Shown here piece by piece: positions 32,538-41,992 of a stretch of 64,000 nt of DNA. Made by a program: the position numbers and the translations under genes. The stretch covers positions 248,001 to 312,000 of the forward strand of contig NZ_JAEANY010000001.1 in assembly GCF_016019885.1 (NCBI RefSeq), written 5' to 3'. This DNA comes from Aurantiacibacter sediminis. Lineage in GTDB: Bacteria > Pseudomonadota > Alphaproteobacteria > Sphingomonadales > Sphingomonadaceae. Below the pieces are notes generated by a model. That model had not been told where the DNA came from, did no database searches, and saw only the letters and a list, made by a program, of their open reading frames with translations. Position 1 is the stretch's first letter. Each line of letters opens with the position of its first letter.

Positions 32538-32803
32538 CAGGCGAGTCCCACGATAGCGTCGGCCGTCGTGCCGCTGGCAAGGATCTGCTGCGCGCGAATA
32601 TCGATTATCGCGCCATCGGGCACATTGCGGAACAGCACCGGCTGGTCTCCGCGCAGGCTAAGCACGTTGAGGTCTCCGCCCACGCCGACATAGATTCCCT
32701 TGGTGGCCATCGGCAGGTCGAGCGTGTCCGACGGCGTGATGGCAAAGCATGCCTGCGCGGGCGCAATCGGGCTGTCGGCGGTATTTTCGAAATCATCAAT
32801 CAT
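32537..32803 (-). CDS. Spike base protein, RCAP_Rcc01079 family (GTA head spike)
   Basis: 88 residues. The stretch LPMATKGIYVGVGGDLNVLS, then VLFRNVPDGAIIDIRAQQIL and ASGTTADAIVGL, has the pattern I know for the small spike-base proteins named after Rhodobacter capsulatus Rcc01079, the base of the gene-transfer-agent capsid spike. A good ribosome site (GAAGAGGA, about 8 bases before ATG) is present. The stop shares a base with the start of the large beta-helix gene. No other capsid, portal, terminase or tail gene is in the window, which fits Rhodobacter, where the spike genes lie away from the main cluster. Confidence 0.75.
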   Translation of the reverse strand: MIDDFENTADSPIAPAQACFAITPSDTLDLPMATKGIYVGVGGDLNVLSLRGDQPVLFRNVPDGAIIDIRAQQILASGTTADAIVGLA

Positions 32804-32932
32804 GGCAGAATCCTCTTCTCTGTGTCAGGAAGAGAGGGGCCTATTGATGCGGCGAAACTGTAGGAAAGCGCATTCTTGCCCAAGGCGTGAGAAGAGCCCC
32901 TCAAACGCTTTCAGCAGCACCCAAGCAGTGCG

Positions 32933-33904
32933 CTAGGGACGGAAAGTCGGTTCCCTGCTCGCCGGCTTGCGCGGATCGGCTCCCGGTGAATTGAAACCCA
33001 ACATCCAGCTTGCGGGTTCGAAAGCAGCTTTCGCAAATGCCCGCCGCATGGCCGGATATCGCCCACCCCGCCATGATTGCAGCGCGGCGTAGAGATAGCG
33101 GCCGATGGCGGAAATCCAGATCACGGCGATCGCGAGCCCAGCCTCGGCTTTCCCGAAATGTTTGTGCGCGTAATGGGCACTGGCGACCACCTGGTAAAAT
33201 ATGCGATCCGGCGACAGCGGCGATCCGCTTCCGACATCGTGGAAGACCCGGCTTTCGCGGACAAGCGCGGCCTTGCAGCCCCGCATCTGCAAGCGCTTGA
33301 AGAGGTCGAACTCTTCGCAATAAAGAAAGAAGCTCTCGTCGAAGCCGCCGAGGTTCTGCCATAAATCGCGGCGCATCAGGAAGAAGCCGCCGCACAGGGT
33401 TTCCACCTGCGTGTAACTTGCCGCTCCCGCATGGGCATAATCGGTGACGCGGCGCTCGATGCCAAGGGATCGGCGAAGAATGGATTGCAGGCTGGGCAGG
33501 CGAGCATGGGTAATGCTCAAGGCCTCACCATCGGCATCGACATTGAGGCCGCCCACCGCTCCGAATTCCGGCCGCCCTTCGGCAAAGGTGAGCAGGCTTG
33601 CAATACTGCGGGGCTCTAGCACGGTGTCAGGATTGAGGTTGAGCAACCATTCGCCTCGAGCCCCTGTAGCCAGCAGGTTCACTCCCGCAGCGAAGCCGAT
33701 ATTGCCCTGCGAGGCCAGAACCCGCACATCGGGAAATTCGCTGCGCACAAGCGCCTCGGAAGCATCTGTACCGTTGTTGAGGAAGAGGATTTCGTAGCTG
33801 GAGCCTCCCACCGCCTCAGGAACCGATCGCAGGCATTCCGGCAGATAGCGCAGCGAATTATAGCCGAGCACGAGCACGCTAACCTTCGGCACGTTCACTG
33901 TCAT
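32933..33904 (-). CDS. Glycosyltransferase family 2 (rhamnosyltransferase-like)
   Basis: 323 residues, GT-A fold. VSVLVLGYNSLRYLPECL is the start of the nucleotide-binding strand, and WLLNLNPDTVLEP carries the DxD-type metal site (NPDT, as in WbbL-type enzymes). FFLYCEEFDLFKRLQMRG has the ED motif of the acceptor side. The C-terminal helix region is membrane-associated (GLAIAVIWISAIGRYLYAAL). WbbL-like proteins often transfer rhamnose, and dTDP-rhamnose is made by rfbACDB nearby, but the donor is not proven. The start overlaps the preceding gene's stop by 4 bases. Confidence 0.88.
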   Translation of the reverse strand: MTVNVPKVSVLVLGYNSLRYLPECLRSVPEAVGGSSYEILFLNNGTDASEALVRSEFPDVRVLASQGNIGFAAGVNLLATGARGEWLLNLNPDTVLEPRSIASLLTFAEGRPEFGAVGGLNVDADGEALSITHARLPSLQSILRRSLGIERRVTDYAHAGAASYTQVETLCGGFFLMRRDLWQNLGGFDESFFLYCEEFDLFKRLQMRGCKAALVRESRVFHDVGSGSPLSPDRIFYQVVASAHYAHKHFGKAEAGLAIAVIWISAIGRYLYAALQSWRGGRYPAMRRAFAKAAFEPASWMLGFNSPGADPRKPASREPTFRP

Positions 33905-34761
33905 GATGCCCTGAAGCGCGCGAGAATGTCGTTGCGCTCGGCTTCGTTCATTCCAAGGTTGGATTGGATGAGCACGCCCGCATGATGCGGCTGCAACTCG
34001 GCGACGAATGCCTCGACGCCGGCCTCGCTGCGGAGGTCATAATGCCATGAGCAGTGGCATAGTTCTGACTTGGTCGGCGATACCAGATCGCGATGTGCGC
34101 CCGGCACGCGCTGGCAGAAAATTCCGTAGGTAATGTATTCTGAAAAGCGGAAATTGGCGATCAGTGCATCGTGCCATTTTCGACCTGTCGAGGTCTCGAT
34201 CCGCGTGACCATGGCGCGCACGACTTCCGGGCTCCAGATCACTGCCGTCGAGATATAGTCACTGCCGGTATAGCCCGTTTCCGGCAGTCCGAGACAGCGC
34301 GAGGCGGAATTGTGCCATTTCACAAACTCCGGTCCATCGGCTTGCCCAGGGCGATGATAGAGGCGGACACGCTCAGGGTCGAAAACATCGCTGTCTTGCA
34401 GCGCACGCAGAAAGATCATGTCGCTATCGGCGAGCAATGCAGCATCATAATCGAGCTGGCTGACATAGGCGATTTTGACGAGTTGCTGGTACGTCCAGCC
34501 GCGCGCGATGAAAAACGGCCAGCGCCACCACAATCGCCGCGAGCCGAGTGTGAACTCACGGAATTGCGGAAGCAGGGTGGATGCATCCACGATCCGCCGA
34601 TGCGGCCCCTCAAAGCGCTGGAACAGTGTAAGGTCCGACGGGTCGAGCAGAACATGATGCTCCATCTCCGGCATGACCGCGTCCATACTTTGGCAGAGCT
34701 GCTCGAACAGCGAGATATCACCGCGATAGGTGACGGTTACTACGCACATGCGCCGTTGCAT
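33901..34761 (-). CDS. DUF6492-like putative glycosyltransferase
   Basis: 286 residues. It begins CVVTVTYRGDISLFEQLCQS. DYDAALLADSDMIFLRAL contains a DSD motif that looks like the DxD metal site of a GT-A enzyme, and RRLWWRWPFFIARGWTYQQLVK precedes it. The pattern resembles DUF6492 proteins found in polysaccharide clusters. There is no signal peptide. It overlaps the polymerase gene upstream by a single base and the family-2 glycosyltransferase downstream by 4 bases, so it belongs to the same transcript. The sugar transferred is unknown. Confidence 0.75.
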   Translation of the reverse strand: MQRRMCVVTVTYRGDISLFEQLCQSMDAVMPEMEHHVLLDPSDLTLFQRFEGPHRRIVDASTLLPQFREFTLGSRRLWWRWPFFIARGWTYQQLVKIAYVSQLDYDAALLADSDMIFLRALQDSDVFDPERVRLYHRPGQADGPEFVKWHNSASRCLGLPETGYTGSDYISTAVIWSPEVVRAMVTRIETSTGRKWHDALIANFRFSEYITYGIFCQRVPGAHRDLVSPTKSELCHCSWHYDLRSEAGVEAFVAELQPHHAGVLIQSNLGMNEAERNDILARFRAS

Positions 34762-36116
34762 TACGATGCTCCGTCAACCGTCGGCGAGGAAAAGGCAGGG
34801 CGCGGCGTTGGCCTTCTCACCCGGCGCTTCTGAGGTTTTTGCTCCATGCCCAGGCTTACCGCCATGCCGCAGAGAAGCAGCAACCAGCAGGTCATGTTTT
34901 CCCAGATGAACACCGTGAAACCGGCGACAATCATGCTGGCGATGGCGATGGCGAAAGCTGCCGCAATATCACGTTCATAACGCGGCCGCCCGCGCGATTG
35001 GCGCAGGGTAATCACGATTGCACCCACCATCAGCACCATAATCAGTGCGGGCAGCGGCATGCCATAGCGGGTCGCAAGCAGAAGCCAGTAGGAATCGATC
35101 GATTCGACCATCCACGGCAGGCGCTCCCAATCCCTCAGCCCAATGCCGAAGAACGGATGCGCCAGCGCCTCTGCACCCGCATATTCCCAGATCAAGCGGC
35201 GATAAAAGGCAGACCCGCTATCGAGCGTGAAATTGCGGAGCAGAAAATTGAGCAGTCCATTGCCCGATGCAAGTTCGATAAACAGCGCAATCACCGACGC
35301 GCCAAACAGCGCTAGCGGCCAGACGGGTAACCGCGTCTCCCGCTTGAGCCAATTGAGAATGATCGCTGCGCCGGAGATGGCTCCGGCGATCACGGCAGCG
35401 CTGCTGACCGTAAAGACGGCGCAAAAAGCGATGACCAAGCCGATTGCGCGATAGGCTGGTCGGCGCAAAACGTACCAGGCGAAAGGCAGGATCGTTGCCA
35501 TGAAGAGGCCCGCCAGGATCGGATGCGGGAACGGGCCTGTCGCGCGCAGCAGGCCGAACCTTTCCTGCTCATACAATATGGGCGGCGCTTGGCCGGTGAT
35601 CTGCGCGGCGAGTGGCCGCAGTATCATCTGCCCGCTGACGGCTTCGGCAGCCAGGATTAGTGCAATCACCGCCAGCCCCGGGATCAGAGCGCGGAAGAAC
35701 CTCCCGACATCGCGATAATGCCTGATCGACGCGCGCCCGAGCAGGTAGGATAGCGGATAATCAATGCCTTGCGACCCGCCCACGATGAAAACGTCGCGCA
35801 TCGTGGCCGTATTGGCGAGCGCGATGGGGAACCACAGCGCGGCGAGCACGACGACGGCATCGAAGGGGCGCACCTTGACGCCCCCCGACTGAAAGCTCTG
35901 CACAATGAATGGCAGGCTGAACACAAGCATCAGCCGATAGGGCGGCAGATTGGCGCCAGCGATAGACACAGTAAATTCGCGTGGCAGCAGGCAGGCATAG
36001 CCGGCAATAATCAGGAAATAGAGGTGTTTGGGCAGCCCCGCGCTTTGCAAAACGCGCCGCTTCGCAGGCGCTGCCGAGCGAAAACGGCGGGGCAGCGATG
36101 GTACACCAGTGCTCAT
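34761..36116 (-). CDS. Wzy-like polysaccharide polymerase / O-antigen ligase family
   Basis: 451 residues with about 12 transmembrane segments and a large loop at about 290-350. The loop region FGIGLRDWERLPWMVESIDSYWLLLATRYGMP is the Wzy_C-type block just before the last helices, and PHPILAGLFMATILPFAWYV is the earlier conserved helix. It probably polymerises flipped repeat units in the periplasm, working with the flippase and the Wzc-type protein. The start overlaps the stop of the upstream glycosyltransferase by 4 bases. The second superfamily member at 16029-17438 may serve a different polymer. Confidence 0.85.
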   Translation of the reverse strand: MSTGVPSLPRRFRSAAPAKRRVLQSAGLPKHLYFLIIAGYACLLPREFTVSIAGANLPPYRLMLVFSLPFIVQSFQSGGVKVRPFDAVVVLAALWFPIALANTATMRDVFIVGGSQGIDYPLSYLLGRASIRHYRDVGRFFRALIPGLAVIALILAAEAVSGQMILRPLAAQITGQAPPILYEQERFGLLRATGPFPHPILAGLFMATILPFAWYVLRRPAYRAIGLVIAFCAVFTVSSAAVIAGAISGAAIILNWLKRETRLPVWPLALFGASVIALFIELASGNGLLNFLLRNFTLDSGSAFYRRLIWEYAGAEALAHPFFGIGLRDWERLPWMVESIDSYWLLLATRYGMPLPALIMVLMVGAIVITLRQSRGRPRYERDIAAAFAIAIASMIVAGFTVFIWENMTCWLLLLCGMAVSLGMEQKPQKRRVRRPTPRPAFSSPTVDGAS

Positions 36117-37048
36117 GCCGCCTGCCGTGCCTTTTCATCGCGCACCCAGCGGGGAGACTTCCCGCGCAATTTGTCCCAGCGATAACGCAAAAGGGCCACT
36201 GCCTTAAGGCTCAGATAAATCACGACATCCGCGATGCTGGCCCCATCGGACAAGGCTGTGCGTAGATCGCCGGGCCGATTAATGCGGCCATTGTGCGGGC
36301 TGGGATAGAGAACGCGGACCTGCTCGCTTCCAATGCGTCGCCGCGCTTCTATGCGAACCAGATCAGAGACTGTCCGCGGCGGGGTGACAGTGAAAGATAC
36401 TTCGCCGCCGCACTCATCCTGCGCGACATTGCGCCGTTCCTCGTATGAGAATCGCGTTCGCACCCAGCTATCGTCTGCAAAAGTCGGCGGGATGGTGCCA
36501 ATCGTCTCCAACCCTTCCGCAGACAAACCGAAAACACCCGATCCGACCAAGCGGTCGCGCACATAGGGTTGGGTGAGCCAGACCCGATAATAGGCGCGCA
36601 CCCATCGATCAAAGCCGCGCAGATCCATTTCCAACCGCGGCGATGCTGCCATCACGCCGGGCTCTTTGAGCACCTTCGCTGTCGCCAGCAGCGAGCGATA
36701 ATCGCATTGCACGTCGGCATCGAGGAAGAAACGCGGCGTAACTGTCGCATGCGTGTTCGCAGTGTTCATCGCGATGACTTTCGATCCGGCTGGCAGATCG
36801 AGCACCATTGCGCTCGGCGCGGTTTCGCGGGCAGTCTTCACAGTGCGATCGCTGCAGCCATTCGCCGCCACGATGATTTCGGGCAAATCCTCAGGCGCAA
36901 CGCCATCGACAATCGCGTTTAGGCACCGGGCGATCACCAGCTCCTCATTATGCGCGGGGATGATGACGGAAAACGGCGGTCGCTTTGATTGCGCCCGACC
37001 TTCGCCTTTCCCTATCGATGCTGTGTCGCCTGTGCTCATAACGGGCAT
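36113..37048 (-). CDS. Glycosyltransferase family 2
   Basis: 311 residues, GT-A fold. FSVIIPAHNEELVIARCLNAI opens the domain, EIIVAANGCSDRTVKTA is the second strand, and RFFLDADVQCDYRSL holds the DAD metal site. DDSWVRTRFSYEERRNV is the acceptor-side region. A start further inside is possible, because the first 24 residues are polar and poorly conserved-looking. It lies 24 bases downstream of the tyrosine autokinase gene and is in the same transcript as the polymerase. Confidence 0.86.
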   Translation of the reverse strand: MPVMSTGDTASIGKGEGRAQSKRPPFSVIIPAHNEELVIARCLNAIVDGVAPEDLPEIIVAANGCSDRTVKTARETAPSAMVLDLPAGSKVIAMNTANTHATVTPRFFLDADVQCDYRSLLATAKVLKEPGVMAASPRLEMDLRGFDRWVRAYYRVWLTQPYVRDRLVGSGVFGLSAEGLETIGTIPPTFADDSWVRTRFSYEERRNVAQDECGGEVSFTVTPPRTVSDLVRIEARRRIGSEQVRVLYPSPHNGRINRPGDLRTALSDGASIADVVIYLSLKAVALLRYRWDKLRGKSPRWVRDEKARQAA

Positions 37049-37072
37049 CCGTCTGACCTGCCGGCCGCCTCC

Positions 37073-39274
37073 CTATCCCTTGGAATAGGTGTAATACTGA
37101 TATTCGTAATTGTAGCTCTCGCCTGCTTCGAGCGCGCGATATTTCGTCAGGATAGCGCCCGCAATATTGGCCCCGGCATCGCGCAAGCGCCTGACGGCGG
37201 ATTTCGTCTTGCCGAATTCGACGCGATTTGCCTCCGCCACAAAGACCGTGCAATCGACGAAACGCGATACGAGCGGTGCATCGGCCAGGCCCATCACGGG
37301 CGGACCATCAAGGATGATCACATCATAGGTGTCGCGCACCTGCGCCAGAAAATCGTGCATCAGGCCAGATGAAAGGATTTCCACCGGATTGGGCGGCGCT
37401 TTCCCGGCAGGCAGAACATCAAGGTTAGGCACCTGCGTTTGCAGCAGCAAGCTCTTGTAATCGGCGCGGCCGTAAAGCGCGCTCACCAGCCCTTCCTTGG
37501 GATCCTGATTGGTCAGCCGCTTGCCTACGGCCGGTCGCCGCAGATCGACATCCATCAGCAGCACTTTTTTACCGACAGCGGCATAGCGCGCTGCGACGGC
37601 GATGGCCGATGTCGTCTTGCCTTCCATCTGCTGGCCACTGGTGAACTGGATGACTTGCCGCGCCTCTTCCGGCAGCGAGAAGTCCAGAGTGGCGCGGACG
37701 GAGGAGTAGGATTCGCTGATCGCGCTGAAGGGATCGTCTAGCGCTTCCGTGATCTCACCTTCTGGCGTGAAAGGCGTCTGCCCCAGCGCCGGGACGCCCA
37801 GTCGCCGCTCGACATCGGCGGTGGAGCGCAGGCGATCGTCGAAAATTTCGCGCAGGAAAGCGAGGCCGAGCGCCAGCCCGCCGCCGACCACCAATGCGAT
37901 GAGCATGTTGCGCATCAGATTTGGTTTGTAATGCGAACGGGGCACGATCGCCTCGTCCAGCAAAGTTACTTTGCTCGATTGCAAATTTGCAGCCGAGGAA
38001 ATCTCGTTGAAACGCTCAAGCAAGGACGCGAGCTGGGCACGGTAGGCAGCAACGTCGCGATCGAGCAAATTGTATTGCACACGCCGATCCTGCTCATCGA
38101 GCGCTTCGCCGGACACACGCTGCAGCTCCGATTCCAGCGCTTGTTCCTGGTTTCGCGCGACCAAGAATTCGTTGCGGATGGACGTTTTGATCTCGGCTGC
38201 CACATTCGCCAGCTGCCGCTCCAGAGAGGTAATTTCGGCGCGCACTTCGCGAACTGCGGGAAAGTCCTCCTGATAGCGTTCGAGCAGGTCGGCCAGCCGC
38301 GCTTCCAGCTCGGCAATGCGTCCACGCAATTGCTGGGCAACCGCGCTGTTCTGCACTTCCGGCAGCTCCATTGCAGACGTGTTCGCGACCGATTGCCAGC
38401 GTTCCTGCGCAGCGATGCGTGCAGCCCGGGTTTCGATATAGCGGCGATTGATCTGGGCGAGATTGCTGGCAGTCAGCGTCGGTGTCGCCACGATATCGCC
38501 ATCACCACCATCGCCGCCAACCGACGTGAAAGGCTGGCCGACAATCGCATTCTGGCGCGCATATTGGTTGGCAAGGATTTCCGCCTCGCGCAGCGCATTG
38601 CGCGTGTCGTCGATCTGCTCTTGCAGATATTCGCGGGCGTAGGAATAGGCCTGGAGCGAACGGTCGAGATCGTTGGAGAGAAATGCGCGCGCATAGCCAT
38701 TGGCGACATCGGCAGACAGTACCGGCTCTGCTGCGGAATAGCGGATGGAAATGACCCGGCTTTCCATTGGTACTTCGACAGTCAGATTATCGACCAGCAT
38801 GGATGCCGCGGCTGCGCGCCGGGCTTCCATAGTCGCTTCTTCGGAAAGGGCTGTCCCGGCATCGTCTGTGGCAGGCCCGAGCAGCCGGTCTCCCGACGCG
38901 AGATCGAGATCGTCAACAACCTGCAGCGCCATGCTCCGGCTGCGGATTTCGGCGGCCTGTGTTTCCAGATACCGCGCGACTTCGGTGCCGGTGAGATAAG
39001 TCGAAGTAAGGTCCTGTCCTTCGACAATGTCATTCTCGTTATAATCGACGCGCACTTGCGATGTTGCCTGGTAATACGGCTTCATCAGCAGGGTGAGCAG
39101 CAATCCTGCGATGAGGGCAAATGCCGTCACACCCACCAGAATGTATCGCTGTCGCCACAGCAAAGCGCGAATATTGTTCAGAGTGAAAAGGCTGCCGCCA
39201 TCCTCTCCATAATAGACCTCGTCGTCATGAACGTCTTGTGGGCGCGGGCCGTAGATATTGATGGTTTCGTTCAT
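37073..39274 (-). CDS. Wzc-type polysaccharide co-polymerase / tyrosine autokinase
   Basis: 733 residues. The N-terminal Wzz domain has a first transmembrane helix (about residues 43-64), followed by a long periplasmic coiled coil (about 200-430) and a second helix near residue 455. The cytoplasmic BY-kinase domain has Walker A FTSGQQMEGKTTSAIAVAA, Walker A' KVLLMDVDLRRP and Walker B YDVIILDGPPVMG. A C-terminal tyrosine cluster, ESYNYEYQYYTYSKG, is the autophosphorylation site that regulates polymer length and export. The partner outer-membrane lipoprotein gene lies 15 bases upstream, giving the usual Wza-Wzc pair. Confidence 0.94.
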   Translation of the reverse strand: MNETINIYGPRPQDVHDDEVYYGEDGGSLFTLNNIRALLWRQRYILVGVTAFALIAGLLLTLLMKPYYQATSQVRVDYNENDIVEGQDLTSTYLTGTEVARYLETQAAEIRSRSMALQVVDDLDLASGDRLLGPATDDAGTALSEEATMEARRAAAASMLVDNLTVEVPMESRVISIRYSAAEPVLSADVANGYARAFLSNDLDRSLQAYSYAREYLQEQIDDTRNALREAEILANQYARQNAIVGQPFTSVGGDGGDGDIVATPTLTASNLAQINRRYIETRAARIAAQERWQSVANTSAMELPEVQNSAVAQQLRGRIAELEARLADLLERYQEDFPAVREVRAEITSLERQLANVAAEIKTSIRNEFLVARNQEQALESELQRVSGEALDEQDRRVQYNLLDRDVAAYRAQLASLLERFNEISSAANLQSSKVTLLDEAIVPRSHYKPNLMRNMLIALVVGGGLALGLAFLREIFDDRLRSTADVERRLGVPALGQTPFTPEGEITEALDDPFSAISESYSSVRATLDFSLPEEARQVIQFTSGQQMEGKTTSAIAVAARYAAVGKKVLLMDVDLRRPAVGKRLTNQDPKEGLVSALYGRADYKSLLLQTQVPNLDVLPAGKAPPNPVEILSSGLMHDFLAQVRDTYDVIILDGPPVMGLADAPLVSRFVDCTVFVAEANRVEFGKTKSAVRRLRDAGANIAGAILTKYRALEAGESYNYEYQYYTYSKG

Positions 39275-39289
39275 CGCTTGCCGGCCCGC

Positions 39290-40015
39290 TCAAATATTCA
39301 CATTCGTGAAAAGGGCAAAAGCGGGAAGCGTTCGCAGCAGGTCCTGCCAGAATTGCGAGAGCCCATCAGTGCCTATAACCACACGGTCACCCGGCGCGAG
39401 CATGGGATCGAGCATGGTGCCTGCCTGCATCGCGCCGTAATCGAATTTCGCGATGGCGATGCCCTCGGGTGTCTCCCGGAAAACTGCGATCTCCTCACGC
39501 GCCGCCACGCGTGTCGGCCCTTCAGCCATCGCAATAGCGCCGGAAAGGCGAGTGCCGGGCAGGAAAGTGTAAACACCGGGCGTCTGTACCGCGCCTTCCA
39601 CCGTCACGCGGTGCGAGGCGTAATTGACGACGTTCACCGCCACATCGGCATTTCGAAGGAAGCGGGCATTCAGTTGCGCCTCGATCTGCCCCGCCAGCTG
39701 CTCTGCCGTCTGCCCCGCTGCTGCCACTGCGCCTAGCAAGGGCATGGCGATGTCGCCATCCGGGCCAATCGTCACATCGCTGAGCGACAGATCCTCTTCG
39801 CGGTAGACGGTGACGGAAATGACATCTGTCGGACGCAGCATGTATGCGCCCGAAAGATCGGCAACATATGCGGCTTGATTGGCAGCCACATCCGGGGTCG
39901 ACACGGCAATGCCGGGTGCGATGGTCTCCCCGCTCGCGCATGCCGACAGCGCGCAAGTTACCACCAGCCCGAGAAAGGCTTTGATTTGCAGAGATATGGG
40001 ATCTGAAATGTCCAT
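39290..40015 (-). CDS. Polysaccharide export outer-membrane lipoprotein (Wza-like)
   Basis: About 241 residues from ATG 40015, chosen because the lipoprotein signal starts there (LGLVVTCALSACAS, with the lipobox Cys). The Poly_export domain (YMLRPTDVISVTVYREEDLSL, then IGPDGDIAMPLLGAVAAAGQTAEQLAGQI) is followed by a SLBB domain (VTVEGAVQTPGVYTF). It should form the outer-membrane exit channel with the Wzc-type protein. It heads the minus-strand group 39290 to 32933 and is divergent from a small membrane-protein gene, so a promoter lies within 40016-40206. Confidence 0.92.
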   Translation of the reverse strand: MDISDPISLQIKAFLGLVVTCALSACASGETIAPGIAVSTPDVAANQAAYVADLSGAYMLRPTDVISVTVYREEDLSLSDVTIGPDGDIAMPLLGAVAAAGQTAEQLAGQIEAQLNARFLRNADVAVNVVNYASHRVTVEGAVQTPGVYTFLPGTRLSGAIAMAEGPTRVAAREEIAVFRETPEGIAIAKFDYGAMQAGTMLDPMLAPGDRVVIGTDGLSQFWQDLLRTLPAFALFTNVNI

Positions 40016-40206
40016 TATTTGCGCAATCCCGGGTTTTACCCTTTCCCACGCCAAAATTTCGCGTGCGTTCCTAGGCAGAACCACTTGGCTCAACCGTGAA
40101 TGACGTGAAGCCGCTTAGCAACCCGACGCGCCCTTGCCCGCACCGGAGGCTGTGCAAAAAATGCGACCAAAACCGTGGTGAAGCGCTGAATCTATGTGCA
40201 AGGGAA

Positions 40207-40752
40207 ATGACGATGATTTCCTGGCTCAATGTGATTGCAGTCCTCCTTTACTGCGCAGCCATCGCAAGCTGCCTGCGGGCCGCGGCTTCAGCCGGGCGGT
40301 CTGGACTTCCAAAACGGCATCGAAGCACTTTTCTCGGCACAGCCGCTTTGTTCGCCTTTTTCGCGCTGAGCCGATTGCTCTCCGGAGAAGATCGCCTGCG
40401 CGAATGGCTGCGCGCGCAGCTGCGCGAACAGGGAGCCTATGCCGATCGGGGTGATATCCAGACCGTGCTGGTGTTGGTCTTGGCGCTTGTCGCAATCGGG
40501 ACCCTCGCTTTTCTCGTGAAGCGATTGTGGAGTGTACGCACCAGACCGCTCAGCTTTCTGCGCCAGGCGACAGTAGTGGCGGGGCTCTCATTCACCGCTC
40601 TATATGCGCTTCGGATCATCTCGCTGCACAGCGTAGATGCGGTACTTTACGCGGGTCCGCTGCGGCCGAATTGGATCAGTGACATTGGCTTGACGCTGGC
40701 GATCACGGCGATGGGGCTGATCTACACCCGTCTCGCCAGAAAGCACGCCTAA
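40207..40752 (+). CDS. Small multi-pass membrane protein of unknown function
   Basis: 181 residues from ATG 40207 (ATG 40213 possible; an extension to 40096 adds a polar, cysteine-rich stretch and is less likely). Four transmembrane segments: ISWLNVIAVLLYCAAIASCL, the FLGTAALFAFFALSRL region, VLVLVLALVAIGTLAFLV, and a C-terminal pair. No family is recognised. It lies between divergent and convergent polysaccharide genes, overlapping the glycosyltransferase stop by 4 bases, so a role in the same locus is possible only by position. Confidence 0.7.
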   Translation: MTMISWLNVIAVLLYCAAIASCLRAAASAGRSGLPKRHRSTFLGTAALFAFFALSRLLSGEDRLREWLRAQLREQGAYADRGDIQTVLVLVLALVAIGTLAFLVKRLWSVRTRPLSFLRQATVVAGLSFTALYALRIISLHSVDAVLYAGPLRPNWISDIGLTLAITAMGLIYTRLARKHA

Positions 40753-41990
40753 TCCTTCCCAAGAGCGGCGGCATAGGCGCTCAGCAATGCGGGAACCTGC
40801 GTGTTCCAGTTGAGCTCTTTCTCCACCCGCTCGCGGCCGAATGATCCCATCGCGGCACGTTTCGCAGGATCATCGAGCAGCTCCGCGATTTTTTCCGCCA
40901 GATCAACCGCATCGTTCGGTTTTGCATAGAGCGATGCCTGCTGCGCGGAATAGCGGCCCTCGGTCACCTCGAATTGCACCATCGGCTTTCCGAGTGACAT
41001 GTATTCCATGATCTTGTTCATGGTCGACTTGTCATTCATCGCATTAACCCGGTCCGGATTGACGCCGATGTCCATTGTGGAGAGCACTTCGAAAAGCACC
41101 TGATCAGGCGCGCGACCGGTGAAGTGGATCCAGTCCTCAAGGCCCTTTTCGGAAACCAGTCGCTTCAGACCATCCAGGCTCGGCCCTCCGCCGACCAAGA
41201 CGAAACGAATATCATGGCGGTCCATTCGATTGACCAGATGGTCGATCGCATCGATCAGCAGGTCGATCCCTTCCTGCTCTCCCATCACACCGACATAGCC
41301 GACGAGATAGTCTTTCCCGTGTTTCCATTCGGGCACTGGCTCAACGGACTTGAGGCGGGAGAGATCGGGGCCTGAGCGCACCACGAAGACCCTTTCCGGA
41401 CCCATGCCGCCGCGCTCGACAGCGATCGACTTGTAGCTTTCATTTGTCGCGATTGAGACGTCGGCAGATTTGAAAGTCAGCTTCTCGAAAAGCAGCATCA
41501 GCCGCCAGAAAAAGCCGCGCTTGTTGAACTTGGCTTCGTAAAGCTCGGGATTGATATCGTGGTGGTCGAAAATGTATTTCACGCCGAGCAATTTGAATTG
41601 CAGCGCCACCAGGAAAATGAGGTCGGGCGGGTTGCAGCCATGGATCACATCGATCCCGCGCTTGAAGTAAATACGCCACGCCAGCAGCGTTTCCCAGAAC
41701 AGGGCGGCGCCATATTCGATCAGAAAACCGAGCGCTCCGTCTGCTTCGAGCGGCAGGGGATGGCGGTAGATATGCACGCCTTCGATTTGCTCGTAGCGCG
41801 CTTCATAGCCCTTGCCGGTCGGGCAAATGACAGAGACCGTGGCTCCAGCCGCAACCAAGGTTCGCGCCTCCTGCCAGACGCGCCGATCAAACGGCAACGG
41901 CAGGTTTTCGACCACGATCAGCACGGACTTGCCCGCCAGCGGATGCCCCTCGATCCTAGTCGGAAAAGAAAAGTCCTGCGCCTCTGCCAT
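40749..41990 (-). CDS. Glycosyltransferase family 4 (WbuB-like)
   Basis: 413 residues, GT-B fold. The N-terminal domain begins VLIVVENLPLPFDRRVWQEA, the hallmark of WbuB/WcaI-type enzymes. The C-terminal nucleotide-sugar domain has VGYVGVMGEQEGIDLLIDAI and the E-x7-E region MNKIMEYMSLGKPMVQFEV. No signal peptide. It sits two bases after the GDP-mannose-dehydrogenase-like gene and should add one sugar to the lipid-linked repeat unit; the donor is unknown. Confidence 0.9.
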   Translation of the reverse strand: MAEAQDFSFPTRIEGHPLAGKSVLIVVENLPLPFDRRVWQEARTLVAAGATVSVICPTGKGYEARYEQIEGVHIYRHPLPLEADGALGFLIEYGAALFWETLLAWRIYFKRGIDVIHGCNPPDLIFLVALQFKLLGVKYIFDHHDINPELYEAKFNKRGFFWRLMLLFEKLTFKSADVSIATNESYKSIAVERGGMGPERVFVVRSGPDLSRLKSVEPVPEWKHGKDYLVGYVGVMGEQEGIDLLIDAIDHLVNRMDRHDIRFVLVGGGPSLDGLKRLVSEKGLEDWIHFTGRAPDQVLFEVLSTMDIGVNPDRVNAMNDKSTMNKIMEYMSLGKPMVQFEVTEGRYSAQQASLYAKPNDAVDLAEKIAELLDDPAKRAAMGSFGRERVEKELNWNTQVPALLSAYAAALGKD

Positions 41991-41992
41991 GG

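Noticed and set aside
30465-32803. Spike and beta-helix genes as a prophage remnant
   Set aside because: No integrase, terminase, capsid, tail or lysis gene is nearby, and the flanks are continuous polysaccharide genes. A stand-alone GTA spike pair explains the content better.
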